A stretch of DNA of 64,000 bases from Streptomyces sp. NRRL F-5123 (GTDB lineage Bacteria; Actinomycetota; Actinomycetes; Streptomycetales; Streptomycetaceae). Made by a program: the position numbers and the translations under genes. The DNA is taken from NCBI RefSeq assembly GCF_000721495.1, contig NZ_JOHY01000034.1:62001-126000 (forward strand), read 5' to 3'. Below the pieces are notes generated by a model that did not search any database, had not been told where the DNA came from, and saw only the letters and a list, made by a program, of their open reading frames with translations. Of this stretch, positions 59,630 through 64,000 are shown piece after piece (position 1 is the first letter of the stretch; every line of letters starts with the position of its first letter).

Positions 59630-60514
59630 GTGGTGGAGACGGCAATCGGTTCGACCGTGCCCCGGCGTCAACTGGGCCGACACCTGCGTGAGCTGCGCAA
59701 TCAGGCCAGACTGACCGTGCGCGCGGCTTCGACAGCCCTGGAGTGGTCGGACCAGAAGATCTGGCGCATCGAGACCGGTCAGACGTCCATGCGCAGCCTT
59801 GATGTCGAGGCCATGTGCCGGGTGTACGGCGCTGATCCCGAGCTGACGCAGGGCCTTATGGGGCTGGCTAAGGAGACGAAGGCGCGCGGGTGGTGGCACG
59901 CGTACGGCGACGTGATCCCGGAAGGGTTCGACCTCTTCATCGGGCTCGAGGGTGCGGCGACGAGCCTGCGCAAGTACACCGCGGACCTGGTACCGGGCTT
60001 GGCGCAGACGGAAGATTACGCGCGCACGGTGATCCAGAAGCACAGCCCCGACGTCGCGGCCGACGAAATTGAACGCCGAGTACACGTACGGCTCGCGCGG
60101 CAGAGGTCACTGACCCGCGTTTCCGCCCCGCTCGCCGTCGAGTTCGTACTCAGCGAGGCGGTCCTGCGCCAAGCGGTCGGCGGACCGGACGTAATGGCCG
60201 CGCAGTTGGCCCACTTCCTCCACCTGATGGAGCTACCGAACGTCTCGCTGCGGGTTGCTCCGTTCACGGTAGGCTTGCATCACGGGCTCCTGACCGGCCC
60301 TTTTTCGATCCTGCGCTTCCCGGTCAACGGTGACGGACAGCCCACGGAGCCGCCGACCGTCTACGTGGAAGGCTTCACCGGAGACCTCTATCTCGACAAG
60401 CCGCATGAGGTCGAGCGGTACGACCAGGCGTTCACATCGCTCTGGGATGCGGCCTTGGACACCAAGGGCACCCAGGACATCCTCCGGAATGCAGCAAAGG
60501 AGTTCGCGCAATGA
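59630..60514 (+). CDS. XRE family regulator with DUF5753 domain
   Basis: 294 residues. HTH_31-type N-terminus: RRQLGRHLRELRNQARLTVRAASTALEWSDQKIWRIETGQTSMRSLDVEAMCRVYGADPELTQGLMGLAKE; the DUF5753 domain follows (LFIGLEGAATSLRKYTADLVPGLAQTEDYARTVIQ ... LEFVLSEAVLRQ-like EFVLSEAVLRQAVGGPDVMAAQLAHFLHLMELPNVSLRVAPF). GTG 59630 has GGAGG 8 nt upstream; GTG 59633 is an alternative. Always found with DUF397 partners; the XRE-DUF397 pair is proposed to act as a regulatory or toxin-antitoxin-like module. Confidence 0.92.
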   Translation: MVETAIGSTVPRRQLGRHLRELRNQARLTVRAASTALEWSDQKIWRIETGQTSMRSLDVEAMCRVYGADPELTQGLMGLAKETKARGWWHAYGDVIPEGFDLFIGLEGAATSLRKYTADLVPGLAQTEDYARTVIQKHSPDVAADEIERRVHVRLARQRSLTRVSAPLAVEFVLSEAVLRQAVGGPDVMAAQLAHFLHLMELPNVSLRVAPFTVGLHHGLLTGPFSILRFPVNGDGQPTEPPTVYVEGFTGDLYLDKPHEVERYDQAFTSLWDAALDTKGTQDILRNAAKEFAQ

Positions 60515-60723
60515 TGAGTTCGGACCTCACGGGCGCGGTGTGGCGCAAGTCCAGCCGCTCCGAGAACAACGGGACGTGCGTCGAGGTCGCCTTCCTCCAG
60601 GACGGCCGCGTGGCGATGCGCGACAGCAAGGACCAGGGCAACGGCCCCGCACTCGTCTTCACAGCGGCCGAGTGGTCGGCGTTCCACGGCGGCGTCGTGG
60701 ATGGCGAGTTCACGACTGCGTAA
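60511..60723 (+). CDS. DUF397 protein, copy 1
   Basis: 70 residues with the DUF397 pattern: WRKSSRSENNGTCVEVAFLQDGRVAMRDSKDQGNGPALVFTAAEWSAFHGGVVDGEF. ATG 60511 overlaps the XRE stop (ATGATGA), with AAGGAG upstream, so it is translationally coupled. DUF397 proteins are the small partners of the XRE/DUF5753 regulators. Confidence 0.93.
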   Translation: MMSSDLTGAVWRKSSRSENNGTCVEVAFLQDGRVAMRDSKDQGNGPALVFTAAEWSAFHGGVVDGEFTTA

Positions 60724-60786
60724 GGCCCCGCAGGGCACCGCACCCTGGAGGTCCGACCCCTCACAGCCAACAAGGGAGCACCGGCC

Positions 60787-61008
60787 ATGATGAGTTCGGA
60801 CCTCACGGGCGCGACGTGGCGCAAGTCCAGCCACTCAGCAGACAACCACCAGTGCGTCGAAGTCGCCCTCCTCCCCGACGGCAACGTCGCCACGCGCGAC
60901 AGCAAGCACCACGGCACCGGCCCCGCCCTCGTCTTCACGGCGGCCGCGTGGACGGCCTTCCACCGCGCCGCCGCCAAGGGCGAGTTCGGGCCCGCGCAGA
61001 TCCGGTAA
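60787..61008 (+). CDS. DUF397 protein, copy 2 (tandem duplicate)
   Basis: 73 residues, about 65 percent identical to copy 1; the first 20 codons are nearly identical at DNA level (MMSSDLTGA.WRKSS). It has its own ribosome site (AAGGGAGCACCGGCC). The 63-bp spacer shows no promoter. Confidence 0.92.
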   Translation: MMSSDLTGATWRKSSHSADNHQCVEVALLPDGNVATRDSKHHGTGPALVFTAAAWTAFHRAAAKGEFGPAQIR

Positions 61009-61111
61009 CGCCTGAGCCCGCGGCCCGCGAGCGACACTTGCCGCGTCACCAACCGTGTGCGTACCGTAGCGAATGGACGACGTTGTGCGACGCGGACGCG
61101 AGGGAGCGGCT

Positions 61112-61255
61112 ATGCGGGTCACGGGATTGGCCAACTGCGCGGCACAGGGCGGGGACGAGGGGGACGGGCATCCCGGGACACCGTGGACGCCCCCGGAGGA
61201 GCCGCCGTCTCCTGACGGCGACACGCCGCCTGGTGACGGCCAACACCGCAAGTGA
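61112..61255 (+). CDS. small Asp/Gly/Pro-rich peptide coupled to a methyltransferase
   Basis: 47 residues starting MRVTGLANCAA and then rich in Gly, Asp, Pro and Glu, with three Asp-Gly steps (GDGH, PDGD, GDGQ). GAGGGAG lies 7 nt before ATG 61112, and its stop overlaps the methyltransferase start (GTGA), both signs of a real coupled gene. ATG 61073 would add 13 residues. Not recognised as a known family. The Asp-Gly content fits a possible substrate of an isoaspartate-type methyltransferase. Confidence 0.55.
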   Translation: MRVTGLANCAAQGGDEGDGHPGTPWTPPEEPPSPDGDTPPGDGQHRK

Positions 61256-62457
61256 GCCCGACCGGTCGGCGGGACGCGGTACGGCGGCCGGGATGGGCGC
61301 AACTGGTGCGCTCCTTGGTCGACTCCGGCGTGCTGGCCGCGCCGTGGACGGCGGTGTTCGAGGACGTCGACCGGGCGCGGTTCCTGCCGCCGGTGATGTG
61401 GCCGTACGACATGACGACCAGGGCCAGCACGACGGTCAGCCGGGCGGACGACCCCGACGCCTGGTTCGGCTTCGCCGACGCGGACGTACCCATCACCACG
61501 CAGTGGGACGACGGGCGCCACCAGGGACCGGCGCCGGGCCGCGTACCCACCTCCTCCGCGTCGGCCCCGACCGTGGTCGCCGCCATGCTCCGCGCCCTGG
61601 ACGTCCACGACGAGATGCGGGTGCTGGAGATCGGCACCGGCACCGGGTGGAACGCGGGGCTGCTCGCCCGCCGCCTTGGCGACGAGCACGTCACCAGCGT
61701 CGAGATCGACGCCGCGGTTGCCGCAGCGGCGGAGGCCGCCCTCCACGATGCCGGCATCGCCCCGACGCTCGTCGTCGGCGACGGGCTGCTCGGATGTCCG
61801 CAGCGTGCGCCGTTCGACAGAGTGGTGAGCACCATGGCGGTGCGCTCCGTGCCGTACGCCTGGGTGCGGCAGGCCGCCCCGCACGGCGTGGTGCTGACGC
61901 CCTGGGGGACGCGCTACTCGAACGCCGACGCGCTCGTCCGCCTCGTCGTCGCCGACGACCACAGCCGGGCCGAGGGCCGCTTCATCCGGCCGGTGGAGTT
62001 CATGAAGGCCCGCTCCCACCGCCGGAGCCGCGGGCTCCACACCGAGTACGTGCCCGGCGGGGACGTCGTCGCGGCGGCCGACAGCATCACCACCACCGAC
62101 CTGACCGCAGCCGACCTCACCGACCCGGACTTCGCCTTCGCCGCCGGTCTGGCCACCGGCCGCGACTGCGTCAGCACGTGGAACCGGCGCGGCGCGCGGG
62201 TCTCGTTCTGGCTCTACGGGATCACCGACCGCTCCTGGGCCGCGACCGTCCTCGACGACCACCGGCCGACCTCCACCGTCTACCAGGGCGGTCGGCGCCT
62301 GCTGTGGAGCGACCTTCGCGCCGCCCACCGGTGGTGGACGGACTCCGGGGAGCCCGACGCCACGCGCTTCGGCCTCACCGTCACGCCCGACACCGAGACG
62401 GCCTGGCTCGACACCCCGCACCGGCCTGTCACCGAAGGTGAGTTCGCGCCCGCGTAG
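61252..62457 (+). CDS. protein-L-isoaspartate O-methyltransferase-like enzyme (RiPP maturase type)
   Basis: 401 residues. An N-terminal PIMT-like half: WAQLVRSLVDSGVLAAPWTAVFEDVDRARFLPPVMWPYDM, PTSSASAPTVVAAMLRALDVHDEMRVLEIGTGTGWNAGLLARRLGDEHVTSVEID (SAM motif I EIGTGTG) and PFDRVVSTMAVRSVPYAWVRQAAPHGVVLTPWGTRY. The C-terminal 170 residues are an extra domain found in the PIMT homologues that accompany ATP-grasp peptide (graspetide) clusters. No ATP-grasp ligase is nearby. GTG 61252 is coupled to the small peptide gene. Confidence 0.83.
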   Translation: MSPTGRRDAVRRPGWAQLVRSLVDSGVLAAPWTAVFEDVDRARFLPPVMWPYDMTTRASTTVSRADDPDAWFGFADADVPITTQWDDGRHQGPAPGRVPTSSASAPTVVAAMLRALDVHDEMRVLEIGTGTGWNAGLLARRLGDEHVTSVEIDAAVAAAAEAALHDAGIAPTLVVGDGLLGCPQRAPFDRVVSTMAVRSVPYAWVRQAAPHGVVLTPWGTRYSNADALVRLVVADDHSRAEGRFIRPVEFMKARSHRRSRGLHTEYVPGGDVVAAADSITTTDLTAADLTDPDFAFAAGLATGRDCVSTWNRRGARVSFWLYGITDRSWAATVLDDHRPTSTVYQGGRRLLWSDLRAAHRWWTDSGEPDATRFGLTVTPDTETAWLDTPHRPVTEGEFAPA

Positions 62458-62483
62458 CAGACGCGACGCACGGCTACCGGCGA

Positions 62484-62816
62484 TCAGGCGCGGCCCGGAT
62501 CCTGCCCCCCGTCCGGGTCCTCCCGGACTTCGCGGAGTTCGCGGACGAGGAGGGCCAGCAGGCCCGGGAAGTGCTGCTCGGTGGCGTCCCGGCGCAGGGA
62601 CACCGCGCTGCCGTTGCCGTGGAAGCGCTGGTCGATGAGGCCGGCCTCGCGGAGTACGCGGTAGTGGTGGGTGCGGGTGGCCTTGCCGACCGGGAGGTCG
62701 AAGGAGCCGCAGGCGCGCTCCTCGCCGTCGGGCCCGGCGGCGAGTTCGGCCACGACGCGGCGGCGGCGGTCGTCAGCCAGCGCGGCGAGCACCTTCCCCA
62801 GTTCCACGGCCACCAT
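62484..62816 (-). CDS. ArsR family helix-turn-helix regulator
   Basis: 110 residues. A winged HTH: LGKVLAALADDRRRRVVAELAAGPDGEERACGSFDLPVGKATRTHHYRVLREAGLIDQRFHGNGSAVSLRRDATEQHFPGLLALL. No CxC metal site is seen apart from a single Cys, so it is unlikely to sense arsenic. ATG 62816 has GGAGG 6 nt upstream. Divergent from the monooxygenase gene, with a palindrome between them. Confidence 0.87.
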   Translation of the reverse strand: MVAVELGKVLAALADDRRRRVVAELAAGPDGEERACGSFDLPVGKATRTHHYRVLREAGLIDQRFHGNGSAVSLRRDATEQHFPGLLALLVRELREVREDPDGGQDPGRA

Positions 62817-62873
62817 CCTCTCCCTCCGACAGGTACGGCTTGCATCGTACCAAGGGGGCGACCTAAGGTCCCG

Positions 62874-62895
62874 AGGTATGAATATCGTCATACCT
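62874..62895. promoter_or_regulatory. palindrome over the monooxygenase start codon
   Basis: AGGTATGA-ATATCG-TCATACCT, perfect 8-bp arms, includes ATG 62878. A second small palindrome, GACCT-A-AGGTC, lies at 62860-62870. Probable ArsR-type operator controlling the divergent pair. Confidence 0.6.
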
Positions 62896-63222
62896 GAGAA
62901 GCCGGGTCCCGTCGCCCTGTACGGATTCGCCCGTCCCCGCCCCGAACGCGCGGCGGAGCTGGAGAAGCTGCTGCTGTCCTTCGTCGAGCCGACCCGCCGC
63001 GAGCCCGGCTCGCTCCAGTACCAGGTCCACCGCGACGCCGCCGACCCCACGACCCTCGTCTTCTACGAGCTGTGGCGCTCCGCGGACGACCTGCGCCGCC
63101 ACCTCGCCGTCCCGGAACTCGCCCGCTTCGGCGAGACGCGCATGGACTACCTGCGCGAGGACCTGGAGATCCACTGGCTGGCGCCGCTCAGCGCGGAAGA
63201 GACCGCCCCCCGCCCGTCATGA
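62878..63222 (+). CDS. antibiotic biosynthesis monooxygenase (ABM) family protein
   Basis: 114 residues, ferredoxin-like dimeric alpha/beta barrel: ALYGFARPRPERAAELEKLLLSFVEPTRREPGSLQYQVHRDAADPTTLVFYELWRSADDLRRHLAVPELARF. Cofactor-free monooxygenases and related small-quinone enzymes share this pattern; the substrate is unknown. No ribosome site is visible and the start codon lies in a palindrome. Divergent partner of the ArsR gene. Confidence 0.88.
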   Translation: MNIVIPEKPGPVALYGFARPRPERAAELEKLLLSFVEPTRREPGSLQYQVHRDAADPTTLVFYELWRSADDLRRHLAVPELARFGETRMDYLREDLEIHWLAPLSAEETAPRPS

Positions 63223-63378
63223 GCGCGGGTGATCGCAGCCCCGCGAATCCGGCGTTGATCCGCTCCCGCCCCCCGGAGAGGGTTGACCACGGCGCGTCCG
63301 GACGCATCTGGAGACCCACCGCCCGGACGCGCCGGACCAGCTCAGGACTGCATTCCGGTCCGTCACCAAGGGGGAAAG

Positions 63379-63900
63379 ATGCTCATCCGCAAGACACTGG
63401 CCATGGCCGCCGCGACAGCCGGACTCATCGGCGCGGGGATGCTCACCGGCGCGTCCGCCGCGTCCGCGAGCGTTCTCCCGCCGGAAGGGAGCGGGGGCGT
63501 GGTCCAGTTCTGGAACAAGCACACCGGCCTGTGCCTGGAGATCGCCGACTGGCGCACCGACAACGGCGCCCCCGCCCGGCAGTGGTACTGCACCGGCGGC
63601 GCGAACCAGAAGTGGTACGAGACCACCAACTCCGCCGGCCGCCACACCTACGTCAACGTCAACAGCGGCAAATGTCTGGAGATCGCCGACTGGCGCACCG
63701 ACAACGATGCTCCGGCCCGCCAGTGGGACTGCACCGGCGGCGCCAACCAGTCGTGGTCGTTCACGAACTCCCCGGAGGGCCTCCTGCAGAACTACAACAG
63801 CGATCGCTGCCTCACCATCTGGGACTACGGCCTCGGGGTGAACGCGTCGCAGTACGACTGCAACTCCGGCTACACGCAGGAGACCTGGCACCGCGAGTGA
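63379..63900 (+). CDS. secreted ricin-type beta-trefoil lectin domain protein
   Basis: 173 residues: a signal peptide (KTLAMAAATAGLIGAGMLTGASAASA), then one ricin B-type trefoil of three repeats with QxW motifs (ARQWYC, NQKWY, ARQWDC, NQSWS). The first two repeats are almost identical over about 30 residues (CLEIADWRTDN.APARQW.C), also at DNA level, showing a recent internal duplication. The cysteines are paired in each repeat. No catalytic domain: a stand-alone extracellular carbohydrate-binding protein. AAGGGGGA precedes ATG 63379. Confidence 0.9.
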   Translation: MLIRKTLAMAAATAGLIGAGMLTGASAASASVLPPEGSGGVVQFWNKHTGLCLEIADWRTDNGAPARQWYCTGGANQKWYETTNSAGRHTYVNVNSGKCLEIADWRTDNDAPARQWDCTGGANQSWSFTNSPEGLLQNYNSDRCLTIWDYGLGVNASQYDCNSGYTQETWHRE

Positions 63901-63939
63901 CGTCGCCGGCCGTCGGGTAGCGCGGCGCGGCGTGCGCGC

Positions 63940-64000
63940 TCACGCCGTCGCCGCGGGGAGCTGGCCCAGGTCGGCGGCGACCTGGGCCAGGGAGCGGATG
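63940..64000 (-). CDS. C-terminal end of a gene running off the window
   Basis: On the minus strand the frame reads IRSLAQVAADLGQLPAATA and then TGA at 63940. This amphipathic ending is plausible for a coding sequence whose body lies beyond the window edge. Too short to assign. Confidence 0.4.
   Translation of the reverse strand, partial: IRSLAQVAADLGQLPAATA

Noticed and set aside
1..64000. Biosynthetic gene cluster, prophage or integrative element
   Set aside because: No PKS, NRPS or terpene core genes, no integrase, terminase or tRNA attachment site, and no block of foreign base composition was recognised. The peptide-PIMT pair is the only candidate for a natural-product-like unit.

Overview
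The window reads as chromosomal DNA of a high-GC actinomycete, most likely Streptomyces or a close relative. The third codon position is saturated with G or C, GTG starts are frequent, TTA codons are almost absent (two genes found), and the content is typical of the group: mycothiol conjugate amidase, a DasR-type operator on a chitinase, XRE/DUF397 pairs, an ECF42-type sigma factor with a DGPF protein, SAF/CpaB plus CpaE plus TadABC pilus genes, and xylAB with a ROK regulator. No rRNA, tRNA, CRISPR array, prophage or transposase gene was seen.

Layout. 0-12 kb: a tight adherence (Tad/Flp) pilus or secretion locus, mostly on the minus strand. In transcription order it holds a zinc-ribbon protein, CpaB/SAF, a CpaE-TadE fusion, TadE, TadA/CpaF, TadB, TadC, Flp pilin, a TadG-like protein, a lipoprotein and an OmpA-like protein; the prepilin peptidase lies just beyond a DUF192 and a GNAT gene. 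12-21 kb: a secreted GH18 chitinase with a DasR-like site, then a D-amino-acid/sugar-kinase cluster (RidA, IclR, PfkB kinase, D-threonine aldolase/D-serine dehydratase-like enzyme, D-aminoacylase) and an aminotransferase. 21-31 kb: GTP-type PEP carboxykinase, hemolysin III, an MFS pump with a TetR gene, a thioredoxin-domain protein whose 3' end is lost, a Uma2 nuclease-fold protein, and a DGPF protein with an ECF42 sigma factor. 31-44 kb: a large NB-ARC/TPR protein, mca, DUF4307, greA, a Drr-type ABC exporter, threonine dehydratase, MarR, a sigma-like protein and cystathionine gamma-synthase. 44-58 kb: a YfhO-type membrane protein fused in frame to a 3'-truncated beta-helix glycosidase, a PAP2 phosphatase, hutH, an LAxTG-anchored protein, an L,D-transpeptidase, and ROK-xylB/xylA. 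58-64 kb: an anti-sigma-type ATPase, a serine-recombinase-like fragment, XRE with two DUF397 genes, a small Asp-Gly-rich peptide coupled to an isoaspartyl-methyltransferase-like enzyme, ArsR with a monooxygenase, a ricin-type lectin, and the edge of another gene.

The most unusual signal is dispersed repeats. (i) A palindromic mini-element of about 35-42 bp (core GGGGGYACCTCCC, a GAAG loop, then GGGGGAG) occurs at least twelve times, including in-frame insertions in the PEP carboxykinase and the beta-helix glycosidase that encode the same peptide pattern GGTSxxEGxGGG. (ii) A MITE-like repeat R1 has ends AGGGGCGCGGGGAACTGCGC; some copies carry the mini-element (filled) and one does not (empty). 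(iii) R2 is a repeat of about 250-360 bp with two copies. (iv) R3 is a repeat of about 100 bp that replaces the 3' ends and stop codons of two unrelated genes and contains a 34-bp block inverted between the copies. These elements appear to reshape protein ends and interiors here. A second candidate system is XRE-DUF397-DUF397-Asp/Gly peptide-PIMT at 59.6-62.5 kb.
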